Source of the DNA: an uncultured Eggerthellaceae bacterium
Lineage (GTDB): Bacteria > Actinomycetota > Coriobacteriia > Coriobacteriales > Eggerthellaceae
Assembly: GCA_910584145.1 (NCBI GenBank)
Contig: CAJTXX010000021.1
Coordinates: 1 to 36,695, forward strand
Direction: 5' to 3'
Length of the DNA: 36,695 bases
The notes beneath the pieces were generated by a model that was given only the letters and a program-made list of their open reading frames with translations, searched no databases and had not been told where the DNA came from. This document shows, piece after piece, positions 7,795-17,254 of the stretch; positions within the stretch are counted from its first letter, which is position 1, and each line of letters begins with the position of its first letter. The position numbers and the translations under genes are program-made.

Positions 7795-10746
7795 GCACCG
7801 CGCTCGTATACCGCGACGCTCGATGCGGGCCCTGGGACGCAGGAGGAGCCGCGCGCCATCTCGTTCCATTATGGCGATACGAAGCTGCCCGGGGTTCAGG
7901 AGCTGTACATCTATCCTGCTCCGACGTATGAGGGGTGGATATTCGACGGATATTATCTGAACGGCGTTCGATACTATAAAGAGACGGAAGATATCAGTTG
8001 GTCCGATAGCTTGGAAGGCATCGATAACCCTGAGCATCCGCTGTTGGGCGATTGCACGCTCACGGCACGCTGGGTGCGGGATATCCCCATCGACGCTAAC
8101 GGTGGGACGAGCGCTGCGGTGCCGACCATCCGGGCTACGTACGGCGAGCAGTTGCCGGCGACGGCGCAGGCGCAGCTCCCCTCGTCGCCCACGACGAGCC
8201 CGAAGGGCGTCACGTGGACGCTGGCGGGCCTGTATAGCAGCAAGGTAGATGCGGAGGCGACGCAGTACTACGACGGCACGGGCGACCGGAAGCACGATAT
8301 CATCATCCGCAGCACCACGCCGAGCAAGGTCTACGCGCGCTGGCAGCGCACGGTGGCGGTGGACGCGAACGGCGGCACCGGCAGCGCTAGCGTATCGGTG
8401 ACCAAGGGGCAGGTAGCTGAGCTGCACGTGGAGGGCACCCTAGAGCGCACGGGCTACAGCCTGCGCGGCTATTACGAGAAGAGCGACGCGGAGGCTCCCG
8501 GCAGCAAGTACTTCGACGAGACGGGAGCTGCGACGGCTATCAGCCGCGACGTGACGGTTCCCGCTACCGTCTATGCGCAATGGAGCCCGGATGAATCGAT
8601 CATCGCGTTCGACCTGCATGGCGGCAAGGACGGCCCGGCGAACATCGTGGGCGCCACCGATCGCACCATCGCCGATCGCACGCTGCCCGCTAAGCAGCCG
8701 GTGAAGCCGAACTACCTGTTCGCCGGTTGGTGGACAGAGGCGGAAGGCGGCGAAGAGCTGACCAAGCTACCCGAGAAGTACCCGGCAGGCGGCATCACCT
8801 ACCATGCGCATTGGACGCTGAAACCGCTTTCGAGCATAACGTTCAAGGCTGAGTTCGGCGGCGCGGTGGAGGTGGACGGTCAGGAAGCGGCAACGTATAC
8901 GCAAAGCGACATCATGCCCGATACGGGCATGGCCGTCGCGGTTTCTGCGGTGCCCGATATGGGCTATCGGTTCGCGGGGTGGTTCGATGAAGAGGGCGAG
9001 CAGGTGTCGGCCACGCAGACCGGCTGGGTGGCTGGGCGCCCGAGCGGCGGCTGGCCGGCGAGCACCACCTACACAGCGCGCTTCGAGCAAGGCGGTTACA
9101 CCATAACCTACCGGTGCGCGGCATGCGGCGAGCTCGACCGCGCCGAGACGCCGGCGTGCAGCCACGTGAACAGCTTGGCCGCGCTGCCCGGCGGCTTCCA
9201 GCTCAGCGATGTGGAGGACGGCCCTGTTACGGTGGGCGCGCCTGAGATGCTGCCGTACTACGCGTTCGCCGGGTACAGCGGCACCGACCTGGCAGGTGAT
9301 GCCAACACGACCATAACCTTGGACAGCGCCCATCTGGGCGACAAGGCGTATACCATCCATGCGCGCCCGGTCGACTACACCCTCGTGCTCGACGCGGCGG
9401 GTGGCTCCTGGGCGGCGCTCGGCGCCGAGAGCGGGTATGCGGTCGCGGGCGAGCGCGCCAGCCGTGCGTTCAACGTGCAGACCGGCGCGTTCCAGCTGCC
9501 GGTGCCCCAGCGTGCCGGCTTCACCTTCGACCATTGGGAACGCGACGGGGCGCGTGCGGGCGCTACGTTCATCCCGGGGCCCGCGAACTATGGCGATGCG
9601 GTGCTGGTGGCGGCATGGGTGCCGCAGAGCGAGCGCGCCTATCAGATAACCTACCTGCTCAGCGACACGCAGGGCCCGGATGCGGGCTGGATAGCCGACG
9701 AGGACGCCGTCTACAACTACGGGGAAGATGACGAGGTGTCACTGCCCATACCGCAGCGGGTGGGCTACGACTTCGCGGGGTGGACCGAGGAATCGGAGCT
9801 GCCGACCGATCAACTGGTCATCCGCGGCAACACCCCGCAGATGGCGGTGTTCATCGACGCGGGCCATGCGGGCGACCGCATCTTCCGGGCGCATTGGAGG
9901 CCGCATGAGTACGACGTGATCTACGACTTGGCCGGCGGCGCATGGGGCGACCCGCAACCGGCGCTGCGCCAGACCTTCGTCTACGACAAGGATGTGCCCA
10001 TCGCCCGGGCGCCGGGCCGCGCATCGTATGCGTTCAAGCACTGGGAGGTAGAGGGCGCCACGGGCGCTGCGGCGCGCCTGCATCCGAACGAGGTGCTCGT
10101 GCGGGCGAACCTGATAGCGAAGGTGGGCACTGCTGCCGATGACGATGGTACGGCGACGAACGTCGGAACCGTGACGCTCACGGCGGTGTGGACACCGCGC
10201 ATATCCTTCGATGTGGGCGTGGCTGGCGAAGGCATGCATATGGGCTTGAAACTGGCGGCGGGGGACGGTACGAACCCGTTCAGCACCAACGAGCAGGAGA
10301 ACTGGGGCACGGCGACCCTCACCAATCGCACCGATGCGCGCATCAAGGTGATATCGGCCATGCCCAGCGCCTCGGTCGATTACGGCCGGCTGACCGATAA
10401 CGCGCTGCGGGTGTTCCGCGACCGTGTGAGCATGGGCCAGGCATCGTTCACCGTGCGCCCGGTCGAAGGCGCGCTGCTGCTGATGACCATTCCCAAGTTC
10501 GGCATCGCCAGCAGTGCGGGCGGGGCGTTGCTGCCCGACAGCCACGGGCTGCCCTATTCCTACGGTTGGATGATGGAACCTGCGGGGGCAGAAGGTGCCG
10601 ATCTGAAGCTGTATTACCAGTTGAACATGGGCGCGCTGACACCCGAGGATGTGCGCCTCAGCGACACGGCGAGCCTGGAGGTCGCAGGCGTGCGCTTCGC
10701 GGTGGCGCTGGTCGATGAACAGGAGGATGCAGACGATGCAGCCTAA
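7795..10746 (+). pseudogene. Distal half of the giant InlB-repeat protein, downstream of the in-frame TAG
   Basis: This continues the frame of the preceding gene directly after TAG 7792-7794. The first usable start afterwards is a TTG at 8011 with no good ribosome site, so independent translation is doubtful. About nine more InlB-type repeats run to residue position 10200 or so; several keep D-x-N/H/A-G-G, F-A-G-W and A-x-W (near 8080, 8350, 8590, 9370, 9920). One repeat (9112-9165) carries an unusual C-x2-C-x11-C-x-H cluster. The last about 180 residues (from 10200) form a non-repeat beta-rich domain resembling in pattern the small secreted protein encoded at 11560. There is no sorting signal or membrane helix at the C-terminus. 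The end overlaps the next gene by 11 bases. With the front half it would make a secreted protein of about 2180 residues. Confidence 0.75.
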
Positions 10747-11527
10747 CGGATACAAGCGAGCGAAGTATCGGGCTCCCCGCCGGGCCTCGGAGGGCGCGCC
10801 TTCCGCGTCCGAGGAGCGCAGAGAGGCGGAACCGCTGCGGGAAGCGCCCGCACGACGGGTGGATGCAACGCCTGAGCAGCCTTCGGCGGATGCCGGGCGC
10901 GCATCGGCGGCCAAGAGCGCGCAGGGCGCGGCTCCACGGCAAGACCCGTTCGCGCGCGGGGAAGGACCAGAGCGGCACTCGGCTGCGAAGGGGCAGCCGG
11001 GTCGTGCAGAGGCGGCGGCCCGGGGCGGCCGGCGCAAGCGGGTGGCGCTCATCGTGGGCATCGTGGCGGTGCTGGTGGCGGCAGCGGCGCTCGTAGCTGC
11101 GCTGCTGCATACCTTCGGCGCTGACGATGTGTACGATAGCGCCGCCGTCGACGGCCAGGCGCCCTACAAGACGCCCGAAGAGGTGCAGGAAGAGCTCGAC
11201 CGGGTGGTGCGCGACGGCATGTTCAACATCAGCATCGTCAGCTCCATCGAGTTCGCCAGCGCCGATGCGCCCGGCAAGGCATACATAGAGAACGTGCCCG
11301 CGAACAAGTACTGCATGCAGGTGACGATAACTGACGATGCATCAGGCGAGGTGCTCTACGAGAGCGGCGTGCTGCGGCCCAATCAATGCATAGAGGACAT
11401 AACGCTGGCGAAGCCGTTGGCACCAGGCACGCATCAGGCCACCGCCACGTTCACGGCGCTCGATGCTGAGACGCTCGACGAGGTGGGGGAGACGGCGGCC
11501 CAGATAGCCCTGGTGGTGAACCAGTAG
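10736..11527 (+). CDS. Bitopic membrane protein of the InlB-repeat surface cluster
   Basis: ATG 10736 is chosen because AGGAGG (10721-10726) lies 9 bases upstream; an in-frame ATG at 10727 abuts the ribosome site. The start lies inside the preceding gene (11-base overlap), suggesting translational coupling. The product has 263 residues. Residues 1-102 are a disordered, Arg/Ala/Glu-rich cytoplasmic tail. One membrane helix spans about 103-124, preceded by GGRRKR. An outside domain of about 135 residues follows, with a beta-sandwich-like pattern (I-E-N-V-P-A-N-K-Y, G-E-V-L-Y-E-S-G-V-L, P-G-T-H-Q-A-T-A-T-F-T-A) and two Cys. I recognise no named family. The position between the giant repeat protein and two further exported proteins suggests a membrane base or assembly partner; this is inference. 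Confidence 0.8.
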   Translation: MQPNGYKRAKYRAPRRASEGAPSASEERREAEPLREAPARRVDATPEQPSADAGRASAAKSAQGAAPRQDPFARGEGPERHSAAKGQPGRAEAAARGGRRKRVALIVGIVAVLVAAAALVAALLHTFGADDVYDSAAVDGQAPYKTPEEVQEELDRVVRDGMFNISIVSSIEFASADAPGKAYIENVPANKYCMQVTITDDASGEVLYESGVLRPNQCIEDITLAKPLAPGTHQATATFTALDAETLDEVGETAAQIALVVNQ

Positions 11528-11559
11528 CGCGACCGAGTGCGCGCGGTGCGGAGGAGCAT

Positions 11560-12249
11560 ATGGGAATGAGGAGCAAAGCGATAGGATGCGCGCTCAGCGC
11601 GGCGCTGGCAGCAGCGGCGCCCGCAGCGGCGCTGGCCGATACGGGCACGGGCAGCAGCACGGCCGACACGCCGGTCTATCTCGACGTGGAGCGTGCGGTG
11701 CTGCGGGTGGCCGTGCCAATGGACCTGCGCCTGGTGGCTCCCGCGGCGGGCGGCGCGCTGGCGTGCCCGTCCGACGGGGTGTATGGAGTGTGGAACTATT
11801 CCACGAACACTGCGGTGTTCATCAACAAAGTGGAAGCGGTCTATAACGAGCGGGCTAACGCGCACGGCGCGCGCTGGCGCCTCGTGGACGATGCGAGCCT
11901 GGTGGGCCCGTACCGCGAGACGGACGGCGCCGAGCTGGCGAACCTGATGGTGGTGATGGAAGCGCCGCATGCCGAGGGCGGCGCCGATGCCTTCACGCTC
12001 GACGCCGAGCACCCGACGATGCCCGCGGCGGACAGCGCGTGGCGCATCGGGAAGGCGCAGCCGGCGGCTGCGGGCGCGGCGGTCGAGGGCGTCATGTTCC
12101 CGCTGAACTTCCAGGCGGATGCGTGCGCGTCTTCCATCGTGCGCGATGCGCCGCAAGCGCTGCGGATGAGCCAAGGCGATGCCGCGCTGGGGATAGACCC
12201 CGCAGCGGCCTTCCGCTTGAGATTCACGATAACCACGGTGCGGCCATAG
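11560..12249 (+). CDS. Small secreted beta-rich protein of the surface cluster
   Basis: GGAGG (11550-11554) lies 5 bases before ATG 11560. The product has 229 residues with a signal peptide at 1-26, ending A-A-L-A before D-T. The mature part has a pattern seen in exported beta-sandwich proteins of gut Gram-positives: V-x-V-P-x-x-L-x-L, a short Gly/Ala linker, P-S, then W-N-Y-S-T-N-T-A-V-F-I-N-K-V with a later R-W-R-L-V. The same order of motifs appears in the C-terminal domain of the giant repeat protein, so the two may share a fold. No anchor, Cys motif or catalytic site is seen. A structural subunit or fibre component is inferred from context. Confidence 0.75.
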   Translation: MGMRSKAIGCALSAALAAAAPAAALADTGTGSSTADTPVYLDVERAVLRVAVPMDLRLVAPAAGGALACPSDGVYGVWNYSTNTAVFINKVEAVYNERANAHGARWRLVDDASLVGPYRETDGAELANLMVVMEAPHAEGGADAFTLDAEHPTMPAADSAWRIGKAQPAAAGAAVEGVMFPLNFQADACASSIVRDAPQALRMSQGDAALGIDPAAAFRLRFTITTVRP

Positions 12250-12279
12250 CAGGCCGCGAGGTGCGACAGAGGGAAGCCG

Positions 12280-13272
12280 ATGAAGAGGATAGCGAAGAGA
12301 TGGTTGGCGTGGGTGTTCAGCTACGGGGCAGACGGGCAGGCGCGCGAGCCTTTGCTGTGCACGGTGCGCGCCGACCGCACGGGGCAGCTCTACGTCGCCT
12401 TCGAGGTGACCGAGCTGGGCGCATTCGGTGTGGCGAAGTACCATTCCGCCGATCAGGTGACGGTGATAGCGCGGGCGGTGGGCAACGGGTTCATCAACTA
12501 CGAGGGCCGGTATGCGTGGCCGCGGCAGGACAGCGTGCGCTACGTCTTCACGCCGGTGGAGGGGTGCCGGATCGCTGCGGTGACGGCCGAGACGATGGCC
12601 GGGCCGATCGAGGTGCCCGCGGTGGCGGTGCAGCTGGGCTACTACGACCTCGACCTGGCGCAGGTGCCGAGCAGCGTCGACCAGGTGCGCCTGACCGCTG
12701 TGTTCGCCGAGGACCCGCACGGCGGCGGGCCGGATGAGCCGGGCCCGGGCGGTCCTGACGACCCCGGCAAACCCGACCCGGGCGGCCCCGATGGCCCCGG
12801 TCCCGGTGGCACCGACCCTGCGGTGAAGGTGACGGTGACGCCGGTGGTGGTGCCCGGCGCCGACAACCGCAAGCATGGCAGCATATCGCCGGGTACGCCG
12901 GTGCAGGTGACCAAGGGCGATTCGCTGGTGTTCTCGCTGCGCCCTGATGCTGGCTGGCGCGTGTCGCGGGTGGAGGTGAACGGCGTGGTGCTGGCCGAGG
13001 CGGCCATCTCCAGCATCGAGCTGCGCGACATCCAAGCCGACACCGAGCTGCGCGTCATGTTCACGCAGAAGACGCAGGCCGATGCGGTGCCGCCGATAGG
13101 CCGCCCCGTCCACACGCTACGCTCGCTCGCTGCGGCCGGCAAGACGCTCGCCCAGACCGGCGATACCGCGTTGGTGACCTTCACCGGGCTTGCCGCCACC
13201 GCCTGCGCTGCGGCGGGCGTCGCCGTCCTGATAGCTGCTCGCCGCCGCGAGCGCGAGGGGCAGGCCCGCTAG
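12280..13272 (+). CDS. LAQTG-anchored surface protein with a divergent InlB-like repeat
   Basis: AGAGGGA precedes ATG 12280 by a good distance, 30 bases after the previous stop. The product has 330 residues. The N-terminus (MKRIAKRWLAWVFSYGADG) is basic then briefly hydrophobic and is not a convincing signal peptide, which is odd for a sortase substrate. Residues 25-145 are beta-rich. A Gly/Pro/Asp linker spans about 147-183. Residues 185-265 resemble a divergent InlB repeat (Flg_new_2 style: I-S-P-G-T-P-V-Q-V-T-K-G-D-S, D-A-G-W-R-V-S-R-V-E-V-N-G). LAQTG at 290-294 is followed by a hydrophobic helix and a RRRER tail. This is the only wall-anchored member of the cluster and may tie the other components to the cell wall. 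Confidence 0.8.
   Translation: MKRIAKRWLAWVFSYGADGQAREPLLCTVRADRTGQLYVAFEVTELGAFGVAKYHSADQVTVIARAVGNGFINYEGRYAWPRQDSVRYVFTPVEGCRIAAVTAETMAGPIEVPAVAVQLGYYDLDLAQVPSSVDQVRLTAVFAEDPHGGGPDEPGPGGPDDPGKPDPGGPDGPGPGGTDPAVKVTVTPVVVPGADNRKHGSISPGTPVQVTKGDSLVFSLRPDAGWRVSRVEVNGVVLAEAAISSIELRDIQADTELRVMFTQKTQADAVPPIGRPVHTLRSLAAAGKTLAQTGDTALVTFTGLAATACAAAGVAVLIAARRREREGQAR
12715..12826 (+). repeat. Gly-Pro-Asp-rich coding linker repeat
   Basis: Short degenerate GGC-CC(T/C/G)-GA(T/C) repeats encode a G-P-D/G-P-G linker between two domains of the LAQTG protein. It is a flexible spacer and could vary in length between strains. Confidence 0.5.
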
Positions 13273-13407
13273 GCGCTGCTCCTCCTAGTGCGCCGTCGCG
13301 CCCGTCGGTTTGAAACGCTTTCGATACGGCCGGCGCGGCGTGCGGCTCGCCGCCGGGTGCATTCCGTACCATGAGGGCATCGGAGCCCGATGGAAGAGAG
13401 GCACCTC

Positions 13408-16400
13408 ATGGCGAGCACGACCGGAACGAAGCCGCACGCAACCACCAAAGCTGACGCCACCGAAGCGGCGTATGCCAACGCCCACATCTCGCAAGCCGGC
13501 GTAGACGCGTCGCCCAAGACGGGCGAGCGTGAGACGCTCTCCGGCATGCAGGCGGCCTCGTATGCCGCATATGCGCTGTCGGATGCAGCCACTATCTTCC
13601 CCATAACGCCGGCATCGCACATGTCCGAGCAGATCGAAGCGTGGTCGGTCGAAGGCCGCGAGAACCTGATGGGCGCGCCGGTGCAGGTGAAGGAGATGCA
13701 ATCTGAGAAAGGGGCCGCGGGCGCTCTGCATGGCTGCCTGTCGGGCGGCGCGCTGGCGTCCACCTTCACGGCGAGCCAGGGCCTGCTGCTCATGATCCCC
13801 AACATGTACAAGATATCCGGCGAGCTGCTGCCGGGGGTGTTCCATGTGACGTGCCGTGCGCTCGCGGCGCATGCGCTGTCCATCTTCGGCGACCACCAAG
13901 ACCTCATGGCGGTGCGCGCCACTGGCTGCGCCATGCTGGGCTCGTCCAGCGTGCAGGAGTGCATGGACTTGTCGCTGGTGGCGCACCTGTCGGCCATCGA
14001 CGGCAGCCTGCCCTTCGTGCACTTCTTCGACGGCTTCCGCACTTCCGATGAGATATCCACCATCGAGGTGATCGACCAGGCGGACATGGGCCGCTTGGTC
14101 GACTGGGACGCCGTGCGGCGCTTCCGCGCTCGCGCGATGGACCCGCTGCATCCGAACATCCGCGGTACCGCGCAAGATTCCGACATCTACTTCCAGAACC
14201 GCGAGGCGCCGAACCGCTTCTACGATGCCCTGCCCGGCATCGTGCAGGCGAACATGGACAAGGTGGCGCAGCTGACTGGGCGCGCCTACCACCTGTTCGA
14301 CTACGTGGGCGCTCCCGACGCCGAGCGCATCATCGTCAGCATGGGCTCGAGCTGCGATGTGGTGGAGGAGACGGTCGACTGGCTGGTGGCCAAGGGCGAG
14401 AAGGTGGGCGCGGTGAAGGTGCGCCTGTACCGGCCCTTCGACGCGAGCGCCCTCATGGCGGCCATCCCACCTACGGCGAAGGTGCTCTGCGCGCTCGACC
14501 GCACGAAGGAGCCGGGCAGCCTCGGCGAGCCGCTGTTGCAGGACTTGGCGCTTGCCGTGCTCGACTCCGGGCGCGCGGGGATGCGCGTCATCGGCGGGCG
14601 CTACGGGCTCTCCTCGAAGGATTTCACGCCTGCGATGGTGTGCGCCGTGTTCGAGAACATGGCCGCCGCCGAGCCGAAGGCGCGCTTCATCGTCGGCATC
14701 ACCGACGATCTGACGCACTTGTCGCTTCCCGTGGGGCCCGAGCCCGCGACGCTTCCCGCCGGCATCAGCCAGAGCGTGTTCTACGGCTTCGGCAGCGACG
14801 GCACGGTGGGCGCCAACAAGCAGGCTGCGCGCATCTTGGGCGCGAGCGACGGCGTGTGGGTGCAGGAGTACAGCTGGTTCGACAGCAAGAAGTCGGGCGG
14901 CCTGACCATAAGTTACCTGCGCTTGGGCAGCGCGCCCATCCGCTCGCCGTACCTGATACGCGACGCCGGATACGTGGCCTGCCATAAGGATATCTACGTG
15001 ACGCGCGGCTACCCCATGACCGACCCGCTGGCCGACGGCGGCGTGTTCGTGCTGAACTCCGGCTGGTCGCTGGCCGATATGGAGCGCGTGTTCCCGCCAG
15101 CGTTCAAGCGCGGCTTGGCTCGCAAGCACGCGCGGCTCTACAACATCGATGCGGCGAAGCTAGCGCAGGAGGTGGGGCTGGGCAGCCGTATCAACATGAT
15201 AATGGAGACGGTGTTCCTGAAGCTGGCCGACGGCGTCGACCTCGATAAAGCCGTGCAGATGCTGAAAGATGACATCCAGGTGATGTATGCCAGCAAGGGA
15301 GCCGACGTGGTGCAGAAGAACCTGCGCGCCGTCGACGAGGCGCTGGCATCGCTCGAAGAGGTGGCGTATCCTGCCGCTTGGGCCGAGAGCGAAGACGCCG
15401 AGGAAGGCCCTGCGGTGCAGCCGGCAGGCTATGTCGAGCAGGTGCTGCGCCCGATGGAGCGCCTGCGCGGCGATGCGCTGCCCACCTCGCTGATGGATCC
15501 GGCGGGCTTCACACCCTCGGGCGGCAGCGTGCACGAGAAGCGCTGCGTGGCCTACGAGGTTCCCGAATGGCGGCCCGACAAGTGCATCCAGTGCTACCAG
15601 TGCTCGTTCGTGTGCCCGCACGCGGCCATCCGCCCCTATGTGGCCGCCGACGAGGAGCTGCGCGCCGCGCCAGAGGCGTATCAGACCATCCCCGCGCGCC
15701 ATAAGGGGCTCGAGGGGCTGCGCTTCCGCATACAGGTCTACCCGGAAGACTGCGTGGGCTGCGGCAGCTGCGCGTTCAACTGCCCCGCGCCCGGCAAAGC
15801 GCTCGTCATGGAGCCGCTGGCGACGCAGCTGAGCACGCAGAAGGAGAACCTGAGCTTCGCGCAAGAGAACATCTCCGTGAAAGACGACCTGCTGCCCAAG
15901 ACCGACGTGCCCGGCACGCAGCTCCAGCAGCCGCTGCTCGAGTTCAGCGCGTGCTGCGCCGGTTGCGGCGAGACGCCGCATGTGAAGCTGCTGACCCAGC
16001 TGTTCGGCGACCGCCTCATCATGGCGAACGCCACCGGCTGCTCGTCCATCTGGGGCGGGTACGCGCCGGCGCTCCCCTACACGGTGAACGAGCGCGGCCA
16101 CGGCCCGGCCTGGGGCAATTCCCTGTTCGAGGACAACGCCGAGTACGGCTACGGCATCATGAAGGGCGTGAAGCTGCGCCGCGCGGCGCTGGTGGCCGAC
16201 GTGCAGCGCGCCCTGGAGCAAGGCGGGCTGCCAGGGAACCTGCCGCATCTGATGCAAGCGTGGCTCGATGCGCGCGACGATGGCGACGCCTCGTGGGCAG
16301 CGGGGCAGGCGGTGCTCGATGAGCTGCGACCCATCGCCGGCGACGACCCGCTGCTCAGCCGCATCGTCGCGAATGCCGACATGTTCCAGAAGAAGTCCAT

Positions 16401-17052
16401 CTGGGCGGTGGGCGGCGACGGCTGGGCCTTCGACATCGACTACGGCGGGCTCGACGAGGTGCTGGCCTCGGGCGAGAACATCAACGTGCTGGTGCTCGAC
16501 ACCGAGGGCTACTCGAACACCGGCGGCGAGATGAGCAAGGCTACGCAGCTGGGCAGTGTGAACTCGTTCGCGCTCGACGGCAAGGACACGCCGAAGAAGC
16601 GCCTCGGCCGCATGATGATGCAATACGACTACATATATGTGGCGCAGGTGTGCTTCGCGGCCGACATGCGCCAGCTCATACGCGCCATGCGCGAGGCCGA
16701 CGCCTACGACGGCCCGAGCATCATCGTGGCGCTGTGCCCGTGCATCTCGTGGGGGCTGAAAGCCGGCATGGGCACGGCGACGGGCGCCTGCAAAGACGCG
16801 GTGAAGTCGGGCTACTGGACGCTCTGGCGCTTCAACCCCGAGCTGGCCGCGCAGGGTGAGGAGCCGCTCACCATCGACAGCGCCACGCCCGAGGGCGCTT
16901 CTGCTCTGCGCGAGTTCCTGATGGGCCAGAACCGCTTCGCCTCGCTGGCGGCGCGCAAGCCCGATCTGAGCGCGCGCTTGCAGAGCGAGCTGGCGAAAGA
17001 GCGCGCGGCGAACCGTGCGGAATTGGAGCGCATGCAGGGCTCGGCGTATTGA
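13408..17052 (+). CDS. nifJ: Pyruvate:ferredoxin (flavodoxin) oxidoreductase, single-chain homodimeric type
   Basis: This enzyme decarboxylates pyruvate with CoA to acetyl-CoA and CO2, passing electrons to ferredoxin; it is the central fermentative step in anaerobes. ATG 13408 has GAGAGG 6 bases upstream; an in-frame ATG at 13390 would add six residues. The 1214 residues follow the family order. The pyruvate-binding domain comes first (Y-A-L-S-D-A-A-T-I-F-P-I-T-P, E-K-G-A-A-G-A-L-H-G). The domain II and gamma regions follow (F-Y-G-F-G-S-D-G-T-V-G-A-N-K). Two 4Fe-4S motifs come next, C-I-Q-C-Y-Q-C at about 725 and C-V-G-C-G-S-C at about 782. The TPP domain carries C-C-A-G-C-G-E at about 847, G-D-G-W-A-F-D-I-D-Y-G-G-L-D, D-T-E-G-Y-S-N-T-G-G and a late C-P-C. 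Length is normal for NifJ/POR. It stands alone; the next promoter overlaps its stop codon. Confidence 0.95.
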   Translation: MASTTGTKPHATTKADATEAAYANAHISQAGVDASPKTGERETLSGMQAASYAAYALSDAATIFPITPASHMSEQIEAWSVEGRENLMGAPVQVKEMQSEKGAAGALHGCLSGGALASTFTASQGLLLMIPNMYKISGELLPGVFHVTCRALAAHALSIFGDHQDLMAVRATGCAMLGSSSVQECMDLSLVAHLSAIDGSLPFVHFFDGFRTSDEISTIEVIDQADMGRLVDWDAVRRFRARAMDPLHPNIRGTAQDSDIYFQNREAPNRFYDALPGIVQANMDKVAQLTGRAYHLFDYVGAPDAERIIVSMGSSCDVVEETVDWLVAKGEKVGAVKVRLYRPFDASALMAAIPPTAKVLCALDRTKEPGSLGEPLLQDLALAVLDSGRAGMRVIGGRYGLSSKDFTPAMVCAVFENMAAAEPKARFIVGITDDLTHLSLPVGPEPATLPAGISQSVFYGFGSDGTVGANKQAARILGASDGVWVQEYSWFDSKKSGGLTISYLRLGSAPIRSPYLIRDAGYVACHKDIYVTRGYPMTDPLADGGVFVLNSGWSLADMERVFPPAFKRGLARKHARLYNIDAAKLAQEVGLGSRINMIMETVFLKLADGVDLDKAVQMLKDDIQVMYASKGADVVQKNLRAVDEALASLEEVAYPAAWAESEDAEEGPAVQPAGYVEQVLRPMERLRGDALPTSLMDPAGFTPSGGSVHEKRCVAYEVPEWRPDKCIQCYQCSFVCPHAAIRPYVAADEELRAAPEAYQTIPARHKGLEGLRFRIQVYPEDCVGCGSCAFNCPAPGKALVMEPLATQLSTQKENLSFAQENISVKDDLLPKTDVPGTQLQQPLLEFSACCAGCGETPHVKLLTQLFGDRLIMANATGCSSIWGGYAPALPYTVNERGHGPAWGNSLFEDNAEYGYGIMKGVKLRRAALVADVQRALEQGGLPGNLPHLMQAWLDARDDGDASWAAGQAVLDELRPIAGDDPLLSRIVANADMFQKKSIWAVGGDGWAFDIDYGGLDEVLASGENINVLVLDTEGYSNTGGEMSKATQLGSVNSFALDGKDTPKKRLGRMMMQYDYIYVAQVCFAADMRQLIRAMREADAYDGPSIIVALCPCISWGLKAGMGTATGACKDAVKSGYWTLWRFNPELAAQGEEPLTIDSATPEGASALREFLMGQNRFASLAARKPDLSARLQSELAKERAANRAELERMQGSAY

Positions 17053-17076
17053 CACGGCACCCTTGCGGCGTATAAT
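17049..17076 (+). promoter_or_regulatory. Consensus sigma-70 promoter of htpG
   Basis: TTGACA (17049-17054) and TATAAT (17071-17076) match consensus at all twelve positions with a 16-base spacer. The -35 overlaps the nifJ stop codon TGA (17050-17052). Transcription should start near 17083, inside the CIRCE element, so HrcA binding would block initiation. Confidence 0.85.
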
Positions 17077-17080
17077 GCGA

Positions 17081-17107
17081 TTAGCACTCTCAACGTGAGA
17101 GTGCTAA
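17081..17107 (+). promoter_or_regulatory. CIRCE operator (HrcA-binding site)
   Basis: TTAGCACTC (17081-17089), a 9-base spacer, then GAGTGCTAA (17099-17107) match the CIRCE consensus exactly. HrcA represses heat-shock genes from this site and is known mainly for groESL and dnaK operons. Here it lies between a perfect promoter and htpG, so htpG is predicted to be HrcA-controlled. Confidence 0.95.
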
Positions 17108-17254
17108 TCCATGAACGGAACAGGAATGCTCCACGCGGAACATGCTCTGACAGCACCTGACCGGGCATCTTCCGGCGAGCGCAGGTCGGGCGCGTGCCTG
17201 GCCCGTTGCTGCGGCGATGCTCCCCGTGAAGCATTTTGAAAGGAAAGGCGACCG

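Noticed and set aside
13285..17055. Two minus-strand frames of 614 and 631 codons
   Set aside because: They cover the well-supported nifJ gene on the other strand and are rich in His/Arg/Ala low-information sequence typical of antisense frames.
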